Source: Planctomicrobium piriforme | GTDB lineage: Bacteria; Planctomycetota; Planctomycetia; Pirellulales; UBA1268 | Length of the DNA: 64,000 nt | Assembly (NCBI GenBank): GCA_945869735.1 | Contig: CAMBPQ010000010.1 | Coordinates: 1-64,000 of the forward strand | Direction of reading: 5' to 3' | In this document: positions 8,697 through 17,662 of the stretch, one piece after another | How the letters are laid out: each line of letters opens with the position of its first letter | How positions within the stretch are numbered: the stretch's first letter is position 1 | Notes under the pieces: model-generated | The model's database searches: none | Seen by the model: the letters and a program-made list of their open reading frames with translations, nothing else | What the model was told of the DNA's origin: nothing | Made by a program: the position numbers and the translations under genes

Positions 8697-10013
8697 TCAC
8701 ATGGCCAGCAGGAGACGCCCCGGACTCTCGAGGTAATCGATCACCTCGTTTAAAAACCGGGCGGCCGCCGCGCCGTCGATGACACGATGATCGTACGAGA
8801 GCGACAGGGGCATCATCAGCCGCGGCTCAACCCGGTCATCATGGACCACAGGCATCTTCCGCGATCGGCCAAGGAGCAGGATCGCCACCTCCGGCCAGTT
8901 GATGATCGGCGTCGAGTAGACCCCGCCGACGGCCCCGAGATTGCTGATCGTGAACGTGCCGCCGCGGAGATCCTCGATGCCATACTGGGCATTCTTGGCC
9001 TTTTCCGCCGTGTCGGCGATCGCCTGAGCGACCTGCGGAATCGACATCTGGTCGCACCCTCGGAGCACGGGCACCACCAGGCCGCGGGGCGTATCGACCG
9101 CGAGGCCGACATTCACGTAATCCTTGTAGACGATCTCACCTTTCTCGATGTCGATCATCGCGTTGACGACCGGGTGCTGGCGGAGCGACAGACTCACCGC
9201 CTTGATCACGAACGAGAGTGCCGTGAGCTTGAGGTTGTTCTTGGCATACTCGGGAGCGCTCGCCTTGCGGAGCGCCTCGAGTTCGGTCACGTCAGCATCG
9301 TCGAAGTTTGTCAGGTGCGGGATCGTCTGCACGCTGCGGACCATGTTGGCCGCGATCGTCTTCCGCATCCGCGACATCTGCTCGCGACGGATCGGCCCCC
9401 AGTCGTCACGTTCCGTGGACGTCGACTCCGGTCGAGACCGGCCGGCAGGCGCCGCGCTTGCGTGCCGCACCGCGGCGATCACGTCTTCGCGAATGATGCG
9501 GCCTGCGGGCCCGCTCCCCTTCACCCGCGCGAGATCGACGCCCAGTTCACGCGCCAGTCTGCGAACCGCAGGCCCGGCGGGATCCACGGCCGCAGGTGCC
9601 GTCACGACGGGAGGCTCCTCAACCACGACAGCCGCTTTCGGAGCCGGGGGGACTGCTGCCGGTGCGGGGGCGGGTGCGGGTGCCGCAACGGACTTCGGGG
9701 CGGGGGCGGCGGCTTGGGTCGCGGGAGCCGGGATCGGGGGAGCCGGGGCCGCCGGCTTCGGGGCGGGCGAGGTTCCGGCCGCGTCCAAGAGCACGAGCGC
9801 CTGACCGACCTTCACAGTGTCGCCCTTCTTGACGAGCACCTTCGACACCAGTCCGCCCGGCGGGCACGGCACCTCGATCACCGCCTTGTCGGTCTCCACC
9901 TCGAGGAGCGCCTGCCCAGGCTTCACAACGTCGCCCTCCGACACGAAGACAGTCACAACGTCGCCAGAGGCAATGTTTTCACCAAGATCTGGAAGCTTAA
10001 ACTCAGTGGCCAT
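8697..10013 (-). CDS. aceF: Pyruvate dehydrogenase E2, dihydrolipoyllysine acetyltransferase
   Basis: 438 residues. It transfers acetyl from lipoyl-lysine to CoA in the pyruvate dehydrogenase complex. There is one lipoyl domain (LPDLGENIASGDVV, modified lysine about K43 in VETDKAVIEV), unlike the three in E. coli AceF. A long Ala/Pro linker (about 83-148) follows, then a subunit-binding domain (VRRLARELGVDLARVKGSGP, AGRIIREDVIAA), then the catalytic domain with DHRVIDGAAAARFL. It lies between aceE and sucA on the same strand with short gaps, consistent with one transcript. The single lipoyl domain and homodimeric-type aceE partner fit a Gram-negative style complex. Confidence 0.93.
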   Translation of the reverse strand: MATEFKLPDLGENIASGDVVTVFVSEGDVVKPGQALLEVETDKAVIEVPCPPGGLVSKVLVKKGDTVKVGQALVLLDAAGTSPAPKPAAPAPPIPAPATQAAAPAPKSVAAPAPAPAPAAVPPAPKAAVVVEEPPVVTAPAAVDPAGPAVRRLARELGVDLARVKGSGPAGRIIREDVIAAVRHASAAPAGRSRPESTSTERDDWGPIRREQMSRMRKTIAANMVRSVQTIPHLTNFDDADVTELEALRKASAPEYAKNNLKLTALSFVIKAVSLSLRQHPVVNAMIDIEKGEIVYKDYVNVGLAVDTPRGLVVPVLRGCDQMSIPQVAQAIADTAEKAKNAQYGIEDLRGGTFTISNLGAVGGVYSTPIINWPEVAILLLGRSRKMPVVHDDRVEPRLMMPLSLSYDHRVIDGAAAARFLNEVIDYLESPGRLLLAM

Positions 10014-10103
10014 GGGCTGGTTCCGCGGGTGCTTGAGGAGGAGCGATGGTGGAGGAGGTGGGAACGCGACGCCGGAATGTCCGGCACCGCCCGAGGGGCG
10101 TGC

Positions 10104-12932
10104 TCACGCCGAAGCGGCGTCGATCTTGTCGGGATCGACCCCCAGCCGCGTGATTGCCTCGGTGACGACGTGCTTGCCGATCACCCCCGCGGACGCCAGT
10201 TGCGAGAGCGTCCCGATGACGATGCATTCGGCGTCGACCTCGAAGTGCCGGCGAAGGTGGGGGCGGAGTTCACTGCGGCCGAATCCGTCGGTGCCCAGCA
10301 CGAACAGGCCACCAGGAATCCAGGGGTCGAGTTGCTCGGGCACGGCGCGCACGTGGTCGCTGGCGGCCACGAACACGCCATCCGTGCTGGCCAGTGTTCC
10401 TTCGAGATAACTCGCTTTTTGCTCCGCCTCGGGATGCAGCATGTTCCAGCGGCGGCACTCCTGCGCTTCGCGCCGCAGTTCCTTCCAGCTCGTCACGCTC
10501 CACACCGTGCTTGCCACGCCCCAGTGCTCGGCCAGCAGATCGGCCGCGCGGATCACCTCACGGAGGATCGCACCCGAGCCCAGCAGATTCACGTGCGGCA
10601 ATGTCGCCACCGGCGTCGCCTTCGCCGCCACGTCGCGGAGCCGGTACATCCCGTTGAGAATGCCCTCCTCGCAGCCCGCGGGCATCGCAGGCATCTCATA
10701 GTTCTCGTTGTAGACGGTGATGTAATAGATCCAGTCCTCGCCCTTGGCATACATCCGGTCCATGCCGTCGAGCATGATCACCGTCGTCTCGTAGACGAAT
10801 GCCGGGTCGTAGGCCTTGACCGTCGGATAAGCCATCGCGAACAGGTGGCTGTGGCCGTCCTGATGTTGCAGCCCCTCGCCGGCGAGCGTCGTGCGGCCAG
10901 CCGTGCCGCCGAGGAGAAAACCGCGGGCCCGGCAGTCGCAGGCGGCCCAGATGAGGTCGCCGATCCGCTGGAAGCCGAACATCGAGTAGTAGATGAAGAT
11001 CGGGATCATCGGCACGCCGTGGCTGGCGTAGGCCGTGCCCGCGGCGATGAAGCTCGACATGCTCCCCGCCTCGGTGATGCCCTCCTCGAGAATCTGCCCG
11101 TCCTTGGCCTCGCGGTAGTACAGCAACTGGTCGGAATCGACCGGCTCGTAGAGCTGGCCCGCGTGGGCGTAGATGCCGCACTGCTTGAAGAGCGGATCCA
11201 TACCGAAGGTCCGCGATTCGTCCGGCACGATCGGCACGATGTATTTGCCGACCTGCTTGTCCTTGAGGAGCGATGACATCAGCGTGACGACCCCGGTGGT
11301 CGTCGACACCTCGCGGCCAACGCTCTTCTCGATGAAGGGGCGATACTCGTCGAGCGTGGGCGTCTTGAGCTTCGGCGACTCAAGCGGCCGCGTCGGCACG
11401 TACCCGCCGAGTGCCTCACGCCGCTCGCGGAGATACCGCATCTCCTCCGAATCCTCCGGCGGCTTGTAAAAAGGCGCCTTGGACACCTCGTCATCGGAGA
11501 TCGGGATCCCAAACCGCGAGCGGAAGGCCCGCAACTCGTCTTCGTTGAGCTTCTTTTGGCTATGCGTGACGTTGCGACCCTCGCCCACCTCGCCGAGGCC
11601 GTAGCCCTTGATCGTCTTGGCGAGGATCACGGTCGGCTTGCCGTGGCACTTCATGGCCGCGTCGTAGGCGGCATACACCTTTTCGGGATCGTGGCCGCCG
11701 CGCTTCAGCTTCTTGAGCTTTTCGTCGGAGAGAAGCGCCACCATCTCCGTGAGCTCGGGGCTCGCACCGAAAAAGTGCTCGCGGATATAGCCGCCGGGCA
11801 TGACGACGTATTTCTGATACTGGCCGTCGATCACCTCGTTCATCCGCTTGACAAGCAGACCCTTTTCGTCCTTGCCGAGAAGCGGATCCCAGTCCTCGCC
11901 CCAGATCACCTTGACCACGTTCCAGCCGGCACCGCGGAACACGCCCTCGAGTTCCTGGATGATCTTGCCGTTGCCGCGGACCGGGCCGTCGAGCCGCTGG
12001 AGGTTGCAGTTGATGACAAACACGAGGTTGTCGAGCTTTTCGCGAGCCGCCAACGAGATCGCCCCGAGCGTCTCCGGCTCGTCGGTCTCGCCGTCGCCGA
12101 TGAAGCACCAGACACGCTGCCGGCTCGTGTCCTTGATGCCCCGATCCTGCAGGTACTGGTTGAAGCGGGCCTGATAGATCGCCATCAGCGGCCCCAGCCC
12201 CATCGACACCGTGGGGAACTCCCAGAACTCCGGCATCAGCCAGGGATGCGGATAGCTCGACAGGCCGCCGCCGGGGGCGAGCTCCCGCCGGAAGTTTTCC
12301 AGGTTCTTCTCCGACAGCCGCCCCTCGAGAAATGCCCGCGAGTAGATACCCGGCGAGGCATGCCCCTGAAAGTAGACCTGATCGCCCGAGTAGTCGTCGC
12401 CCCGGCCGCGGATGAAGTGGTTCATCGCCACTTCGACGAGCGTCGCCGACGAAGCAAATGTCGAGATGTGGCCGCCGATGCTCTTGTCTTCCCGGTTCGC
12501 GCGGACGACCATCGCCATCGCGTTCCAGCGAATGATGCTCTTAATCCGCCGTTCGATCTCGCGGTTGCCCGGATACGGCGGCTGGCGGTCGGCGGGGATG
12601 GTGTTGATGTAGGGAGTGGTGGCCGAGAACGGGATCGCGACGCCGAGCCGGTATGCCTCCTGCTCGATGGCATGGAGCAGATAGGCGGCTCGGTCGTCGC
12701 CGCGGCTTTTGATCACGTACCGCAGTGAGTCGAGCCACTCGCGGGTCTCGGTCGGATCGGTGTCGACCGACGCTACCCCGTCGATGAGTTCCGGCTGTCC
12801 CGAGGCGTTGTCGCTCATCTGGCCGATCGACATCGGAGCATGGGCCCCCCGGGGCAGCTGTGTGGAACCGTCGCCTGAGAGGACGTTGTCCGCAGCCTCG
12901 GTGGCGGAATGGTTGATGTCGGGGTTGGCCAT
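10104..12932 (-). CDS. aceE: Pyruvate dehydrogenase E1, homodimeric type
   Basis: 942 residues from the ATG at 12932, which has GGAG at 6-nt spacing; a longer open frame to 13025 would run through the leader. ThDP-dependent decarboxylation of pyruvate and acetylation of the E2 lipoyl group. Clear AceE sequence: DTDPTETREWLDSL near the N-terminus, the ThDP motif GDGETDEPETLGAISLAARE ending in NCNLQRLDGPVRGN, GAGWNVVKVIWGEDWDPLL and HSHLFAMAYPTVKAYDP. Length matches the roughly 890-residue E. coli protein with modest insertions. It is the second gene of the train, after lpd2. Confidence 0.95.
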   Translation of the reverse strand: MANPDINHSATEAADNVLSGDGSTQLPRGAHAPMSIGQMSDNASGQPELIDGVASVDTDPTETREWLDSLRYVIKSRGDDRAAYLLHAIEQEAYRLGVAIPFSATTPYINTIPADRQPPYPGNREIERRIKSIIRWNAMAMVVRANREDKSIGGHISTFASSATLVEVAMNHFIRGRGDDYSGDQVYFQGHASPGIYSRAFLEGRLSEKNLENFRRELAPGGGLSSYPHPWLMPEFWEFPTVSMGLGPLMAIYQARFNQYLQDRGIKDTSRQRVWCFIGDGETDEPETLGAISLAAREKLDNLVFVINCNLQRLDGPVRGNGKIIQELEGVFRGAGWNVVKVIWGEDWDPLLGKDEKGLLVKRMNEVIDGQYQKYVVMPGGYIREHFFGASPELTEMVALLSDEKLKKLKRGGHDPEKVYAAYDAAMKCHGKPTVILAKTIKGYGLGEVGEGRNVTHSQKKLNEDELRAFRSRFGIPISDDEVSKAPFYKPPEDSEEMRYLRERREALGGYVPTRPLESPKLKTPTLDEYRPFIEKSVGREVSTTTGVVTLMSSLLKDKQVGKYIVPIVPDESRTFGMDPLFKQCGIYAHAGQLYEPVDSDQLLYYREAKDGQILEEGITEAGSMSSFIAAGTAYASHGVPMIPIFIYYSMFGFQRIGDLIWAACDCRARGFLLGGTAGRTTLAGEGLQHQDGHSHLFAMAYPTVKAYDPAFVYETTVIMLDGMDRMYAKGEDWIYYITVYNENYEMPAMPAGCEEGILNGMYRLRDVAAKATPVATLPHVNLLGSGAILREVIRAADLLAEHWGVASTVWSVTSWKELRREAQECRRWNMLHPEAEQKASYLEGTLASTDGVFVAASDHVRAVPEQLDPWIPGGLFVLGTDGFGRSELRPHLRRHFEVDAECIVIGTLSQLASAGVIGKHVVTEAITRLGVDPDKIDAASA

Positions 12933-12946
12933 GCGGGGCTCCGGAA

Positions 12947-12962
12947 AAGTAAGCGAACTTAC
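12947..12962 (-). promoter_or_regulatory. UUCG-loop hairpin directly upstream of the aceE ribosome site
   Basis: On the minus strand GTAAG-TTCG-CTTAC forms a perfect 5-bp stem with a stable UUCG loop, followed by TTTT and then the CCGGAG ribosome site of aceE. A second small inverted repeat (GGGGT/ACCCC) lies just upstream. This could be a leader hairpin or weak attenuator. Confidence 0.35.
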
Positions 12963-13089
12963 CGCATTATTCAGGGGGTGCGCGACCCCGTAAAGACCGA
13001 TTGCGACTGCCCGGAAACGGCGCACAACGGGGCCACTGCCGCCGCCCGTGGAGGCCGTGGCCGCGATCCGCCCCGGACCCGCGTGAAAG

Positions 13090-14517
13090 CTACCTCGGCG
13101 TCGTTTCAGACCGCGGACGGTAGATTTCCGTGGCTACTCCGAAGTAGTTCTCCGCGCTGAAGCCCACGGTCTCACCGAGCGTCGGATGGGGATGGATCGC
13201 CTCCATCAGGTCACGGGCCGAGCAGCCCATCTCGATGGCAAGCACGCCCTCCGCGATCAACTCGCCGGCACCGGGACCCACGATTCCGACACCGAGAACA
13301 ATGTCTGTCTCGGGATCGATGAGGATCTTGGTGAGACCGTCGGTGCGGCCAAGCGCGTGGGCCCTGCCGCTGGCGGCCCACGGATATTTGCTGATCTCGA
13401 CGACACGACCCGAGGCCGCCACGTCGTTCTCCGTCAAGCCCGCCCAGGCGATCTCGGGATCAGTGAACACCACCGCCGGGATGGCCCGTGGTGCGAACAG
13501 CGCAGGCTCTCCGTGCAGGGCCTCGACGGCCACCTTGCCCTGATGGCTCGCACGGTGGGCGAGCATCGGCTCGCCGCAGACGTCGCCGATCGCAAGGATA
13601 TGCGGATCGGCTGTCCGCTGCTGGCCGTCGACACCGATGAAGCCCTTTGCGTCGATGATGACCTTCGTATTCTCGAGGCCGATCCCGTCGGAGTTTGGAC
13701 GACGACCGACGGCGATGAGTACGCGGGAAAATTCCTGCACGCTTGGCCCTTCCGGCCCCTCGAATGAAACTCGGACCGATGTGCCCGTGTCTTCGATGGT
13801 GACCACCTTCGTGCGGAGCATGATCGCCGCGAGTAGCCCCGCGAGCCGCTTCTGCAGTGGCTTGACGAGGTCGCGATCAGCGCCGGGCAGTAGCGTGTCG
13901 GTGAGTTCCACAACCGACACCTTTGAGCCGAGTTCGGCATAGACGGTGCCCATCTCGAGTCCGATGTAACCACCACCCACCACGAGGAGCGAGTCGGGCA
14001 CGTCGGCCAGTTCGAGGGCGCCGGTCGAGTCCATGACCCTGGGACTGCCGATGTCGAAGGCCGGAATCCGGGCCGGCCGCGAGCCACTGGCCAGAATGCA
14101 GTGTTCAAACGTAATCCTCTGGCTCGCACCGCCGGCCGCGGCCGGGGTCACCTCGAGCGTGGTCGAGTTCGTAAACCGTGCCGTGCCATGGACCACCGTC
14201 ACGTTCCGCCGCTGGGCGAGCTGGCCCAGGCCGCCCGTGAGCGCGGCGATCACCTTGTCCTTGCGGGCCCGGAGGGCGTCGAGGTTCAACGTTGGCCGCT
14301 CAAACTGAATGCCCCACTCCTTCATCTCCCGGGCCTCCGAGAGTACGCGGCCCACGTGCAGCAACGCCTTGGAGGGAATACAGCCCCGCAGCAGGCACGT
14401 GCCGCCAAGCCGCTCGTCCCGCTCGACAAGCGCCACCTGCATGCCGAGATCAGCGGCGAGAAAGGCGGCAGCGTAACCACCGGGTCCGCCGCCGAGCACC
14501 ACCACGGGAACGTGCAT
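13090..14517 (-). CDS. lpd: Dihydrolipoyl dehydrogenase (E3), copy 2
   Basis: 475 residues. The start at 14517 has an excellent Shine-Dalgarno (GGAGGAGG). FAD motif VVLGGGPGGYAAAFLAA, redox disulfide C41-LLRG-C46 followed by IPSKALLHVG, NAD site LVVGGGYIGLEMG, second FAD motif ILAIGDVCGEPMLAHRASHQ, and the C-terminal catalytic HPTLGE (the usual HPTLSE/HPTLPE). It heads the minus-strand train, 157 bp before aceE, so the likely partner is pyruvate dehydrogenase. It is clearly diverged from copy 1 at 2977-4365, so the two are probably specialised paralogues rather than a recent duplication. Possible partner swapping cannot be judged from sequence. Confidence 0.93.
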   Translation of the reverse strand: MHVPVVVLGGGPGGYAAAFLAADLGMQVALVERDERLGGTCLLRGCIPSKALLHVGRVLSEAREMKEWGIQFERPTLNLDALRARKDKVIAALTGGLGQLAQRRNVTVVHGTARFTNSTTLEVTPAAAGGASQRITFEHCILASGSRPARIPAFDIGSPRVMDSTGALELADVPDSLLVVGGGYIGLEMGTVYAELGSKVSVVELTDTLLPGADRDLVKPLQKRLAGLLAAIMLRTKVVTIEDTGTSVRVSFEGPEGPSVQEFSRVLIAVGRRPNSDGIGLENTKVIIDAKGFIGVDGQQRTADPHILAIGDVCGEPMLAHRASHQGKVAVEALHGEPALFAPRAIPAVVFTDPEIAWAGLTENDVAASGRVVEISKYPWAASGRAHALGRTDGLTKILIDPETDIVLGVGIVGPGAGELIAEGVLAIEMGCSARDLMEAIHPHPTLGETVGFSAENYFGVATEIYRPRSETTPR

Positions 14518-14693
14518 CTGGTCGATCCTCCTCCGTCAGGCAGGCCCGTCGTCGCGAATGGCGGCGTGCCGGGGCCACGGGGCGCGGATTTGGGGTCGTC
14601 CGCCGCAGCCGCCTTGTTGTAGTTTCGGGGTCTGGTTCGCACAAGAAACACCCGCTTGCGACGCCGTCGCAGCCCTTCCATCGCAGCCCTTCT

Positions 14694-16202
14694 ATGGACC
14701 AGCCCCATCCTGCACGGCGACTCGGTCAGGCCGTCCGTTGGACGCTGCGCGCCTCCTGCACGCTCGACATCCGCAGCCTGGCGGCCTTCCGGATTTGCCT
14801 CGGCCTGATCCTCATCGCCGACTGCCTGCTCCACAGCCGCGACCTCACGCTGATGTTCGCGCCGGACGGCATCTTTCCACCGGACGTCCTGCGAGCTTTT
14901 CACGACGACTCGGCCAAATGGTCACTGTTGTTTCTCGACGACTCGGTGCGGTGGGGCGGCATGGTGGTCGCCGCCGAGGGAATCGCCGGCGTGTTGCTTG
15001 CAGCCGGCTGCTTCACCCGCGTCGCCAGCGTGATGGGCTGGGTGGTCGTCGTGAGTATGATCCGCCGCACCACGCCGGCCACCCACTCTGGTGATCTCTG
15101 GCTGGTGTGCCTGCTGTTCTGGTCGATGTTTCTGCCCCTTGGAGCAGTCTGGTCAATCGATGCGCAGCGGCCGGGCACCCGGGCGGGATCGACGCCGCCG
15201 TCCGCCGCCTGCTCCATCGCCACCCTGGCGCTCGTGCTCCAACTCGTCGCCGTCTACCTGGGCGCCGGATTGGCCAAGTGCAACGCGACGTGGTTCTCGG
15301 GCGAGGCAATGTCGCACGCGCTCTCGATTCACGACCACGGCAGGCCGCTCGGAATGATGCTGACGGACGTCAGCTGGATCGTCCGTCCGCTGACGTGGAC
15401 GGTGTTGTTCGTGGAACTGGCCGCGCCGTTGGTCCTCATCGCCTGCCCGGCCCCCGCGGTGAGGACGATGCTGGTCGCCACGTTCCTGGTTTTTCACGCC
15501 GCGATCTGGATGACAATGTCGGTGGGACTGTTCGCCCCGATCGGTATGGTCGCCTGGCTGCCGCTGATGCCGGCGGGTGTGTGGCAGTCTTTCGGCATCG
15601 TGCCGCGGACTACCGGCGTGGCCGGACTCTGCAGGATGGCCACGTGTGCGTGCGGGTGCGCCGTGGCGCTGGCCGCGACGAGTTTCCTTCACTATTGGGG
15701 GATGTTCGGCGGGGCGAGTCTCCCGCGGCCTGTCGCAGCCGCCATCGCCGCCTGCTGCCTGGAGCAGCAGTGGTCGATGTTCGGCGCCGTCCCGTCCCAG
15801 GAGCAGTGGGTCTACGGCCGCGCGACATTGGCCGACGGAAGCATCGTCGACTTGCTCCGCAGCGGCCAACCGCTGGAACGCGAGCGACCCGTGGGGGGAT
15901 TTGGATCGCTGGGCAGCAACCGCTGGCACAAGTTTTTCTGGGTCCTACCCCAGCCAGGTGTGCGCGTGTTTGGTGAGCCGACGGCGGCGGCCCTCGCCCG
16001 CGATTGGAATGCCCGCCACGAGCCCTCGAAACAAGTGGCGTCTCTCGAACTCCGCTTCGCCGCGCAGCAAGTCACCGCTGACGCCCCGATCCAGGAGATG
16101 CTCTTGGCAGCATGGCCGCCGCGCAACCACGTCGGCGAGGGCAATCTCGAAAGACTCCTGGAAACCGTGGCCGTCCAGCAAGACAGTCCACCGCAGCCCT
16201 GA
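14694..16202 (+). CDS. HTTM-domain membrane protein
   Basis: 502 residues from the ATG at 14694; the longer upstream frame overlaps lpd2 and has no family signal. The N-terminal half matches the HTTM (horizontally transferred transmembrane) domain related to vitamin-K-dependent gamma-carboxylase. It has a first membrane segment (LAAFRICLGLILIADCLL), an acidic loop (LMFAPDGIFPPDVLRAF), and then several helices including VLQLVAVYLGAGLAKCNATW and a downstream WTVLFVELAAPLVLIACP. The C-terminal about 150 residues are soluble. A carboxylase activity is not implied; many bacterial HTTM proteins have unknown roles. It is divergent from lpd2, with about 175 bp between the two genes. Confidence 0.8.
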   Translation: MDQPHPARRLGQAVRWTLRASCTLDIRSLAAFRICLGLILIADCLLHSRDLTLMFAPDGIFPPDVLRAFHDDSAKWSLLFLDDSVRWGGMVVAAEGIAGVLLAAGCFTRVASVMGWVVVVSMIRRTTPATHSGDLWLVCLLFWSMFLPLGAVWSIDAQRPGTRAGSTPPSAACSIATLALVLQLVAVYLGAGLAKCNATWFSGEAMSHALSIHDHGRPLGMMLTDVSWIVRPLTWTVLFVELAAPLVLIACPAPAVRTMLVATFLVFHAAIWMTMSVGLFAPIGMVAWLPLMPAGVWQSFGIVPRTTGVAGLCRMATCACGCAVALAATSFLHYWGMFGGASLPRPVAAAIAACCLEQQWSMFGAVPSQEQWVYGRATLADGSIVDLLRSGQPLERERPVGGFGSLGSNRWHKFFWVLPQPGVRVFGEPTAAALARDWNARHEPSKQVASLELRFAAQQVTADAPIQEMLLAAWPPRNHVGEGNLERLLETVAVQQDSPPQP

Positions 16203-16257
16203 CGGGAGTCACGATGTAGAATCGGATGGCCGCCGGAGGCCTTGGCAAACCCCTTCA

Positions 16258-16339
16258 GCGAGAGTGGCGAAACTGGCAGACGCGCTGGATTTAGGTTCCA
16301 GTGCCGCAAGGCGTGCGGGTTCGACTCCCGCCTCTCGCA
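16258..16339 (+). tRNA. tRNA-Leu (anticodon TAG)
   Basis: 82 nt with a 7-bp acceptor stem (GCGAGAG/CTCTCGC), discriminator A, and anticodon stem CTGGA/TCCAG around loop TTTAGGT. It has the long variable arm (about TGCCGCAAGGCGT) typical of class II tRNA-Leu, and the T arm GCGGGTTCGACTCCCGC. CCA is not encoded. It reads CUA codons. Confidence 0.97.
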
Positions 16340-16385
16340 TTTCCCGATCCGATCCGGCGCAACGCCCCGTCGGGCCGGCGGCGGG

Positions 16386-17396
16386 TCACTGCTTCTGCCG
16401 CAATCGCGCCGTTTCGGCCTGCGGATCAAACATGACTCGCGGCACTGCGAGGGGAACCCGTCGGAGGTTGGGGATCGGGGCCGCAGGCCGATCGGCCTCG
16501 AGAATGCCGGGCTGGTGGGCCGCGGGCTGCACGCCACCAGCCGATCCGACAACGGCCGGTCGGAAATCATCCAACACCGGGATCTTGCGCCGCACCTTCC
16601 TGGTGGCCGAGTCGTCGAACAGGTTTTCATCCTCGCGCCTCGGAGCGGGCGGGGGCGTTTCGGCGGCGGGAGCCAGTTTCTCCTGGCCGCGGGGCAGTTC
16701 CCGCGGCTCGATGGGGGAGTCCGACTCTTTCTCCGACGGCTTTGCCGGCCGGGTCGGTTCCTCCTGCTGCGCGGGCCCTCGACCCCTTTTTGGCTCCGCC
16801 GGTTCCGGCGGCATGGCTGCAGGTTCGGGGGGCAGCGGCGCGTCGGTAGGCAACGCCTTCTGCTCCTCGGCTGTGTCTTCCTTGGAATCTGCCGTTGAAT
16901 CATCCTCGGGCTCGGGAAGCTGAAACGTCTTCGGGCCGCGCGACTCCTCGTCGGCGGCGGGCACTTCCGACTTCGGAGGTGTCGCCGGCGTCACGGCCCG
17001 CTCGTCAGACACTGGCACCACGCCCTGCCCCGGCCACCTTCGCCACTTGGTTCCGTAGAAGCCGAACGTGCTCGGTCGTACCGGGCAGTACGGAGCGCAC
17101 ACGCCATCTCGGCAATCACGGTGATGGCCGTGGGCTGCGCCGTGCCCGTGACGACATCCGCCCGGGCCGCATTGCTGACATGCAGCGCCCCCCGCAGGAA
17201 CGACGGCGCGATCGACGATCGCGGACGTTCGCTGCCCGGAGGACGGCCGTGTCGGGGCCGCGGCACGATCGTGCCCGGCGGCCGAAACCGCCGTCGCCGT
17301 AGCGAAGGCCATGAGCAGCGGGGCTACCCGGCAAAAAAGCCGAGTGTTCCACACCAAGGAAACGACGCGGTTGGGCCGCGGGGTGGCGATAGTCAT
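16386..17396 (-). CDS. Secreted proline-rich protein with FYGTKWRRWPG motif
   Basis: 336 residues from the ATG at 17396, chosen because a signal peptide follows (RLFCRVAPLLMAFATATAVS, then AAGHD). The mature N-terminus has a Cys/His-rich patch (AACQQCGPGGCRHGHGAAHG and HRDCRDGVCAPYC) that could bind a metal. FYGTKWRRWPGQ follows; that motif resembles one I recall in secreted planctomycete proteins. The rest is low-complexity Pro/Glu/Ala-rich sequence, with a short ordered-looking tail (ATRKVRRKIPVLDDFRPAVV). No enzymatic domain is recognisable. Function unknown; cell-envelope or extracellular location inferred. Confidence 0.65.
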   Translation of the reverse strand: MTIATPRPNRVVSLVWNTRLFCRVAPLLMAFATATAVSAAGHDRAAAPTRPSSGQRTSAIVDRAVVPAGGAACQQCGPGGCRHGHGAAHGHHRDCRDGVCAPYCPVRPSTFGFYGTKWRRWPGQGVVPVSDERAVTPATPPKSEVPAADEESRGPKTFQLPEPEDDSTADSKEDTAEEQKALPTDAPLPPEPAAMPPEPAEPKRGRGPAQQEEPTRPAKPSEKESDSPIEPRELPRGQEKLAPAAETPPPAPRREDENLFDDSATRKVRRKIPVLDDFRPAVVGSAGGVQPAAHQPGILEADRPAAPIPNLRRVPLAVPRVMFDPQAETARLRQKQ

Positions 17397-17662
17397 CGGA
17401 GCCGTCCTCGAGTGGATCGAAGCCTGCGCGGGGCGAGGGCCGCGGCAGGCATGCCGCAGGGTCGACGCAACCGGCAGAATCACGTTCATCGGTACTATCG
17501 TCTGGCTGCGACGCTGATCTTTGGGCGATTTTGGCTCGCGAAACGGCGGGGGGTGGCGAATGGGCACAGTCTGCCCGGGCCAACGGGCGGCGGCCCCGCC
17601 CCGGCGCCGAATCGTGGTCGAGGGGGGAAAACGGCTGTTAGACTGCTGTTCGGGGTCGGATC

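Noticed and set aside
8787-11276. An 829-codon open frame on the plus strand opposite aceF and aceE
   Set aside because: It lies wholly antisense to two unmistakable genes, its residue content is the His/Arg/Asp-rich composition expected from the complement of high-GC codons, and it has no recognisable domain.
12933-13025. Extended N-terminus of aceE (31 extra codons)
   Set aside because: The segment runs through the UUCG hairpin and leader; the internal ATG at 12932 has a proper ribosome site and the usual AceE start region.
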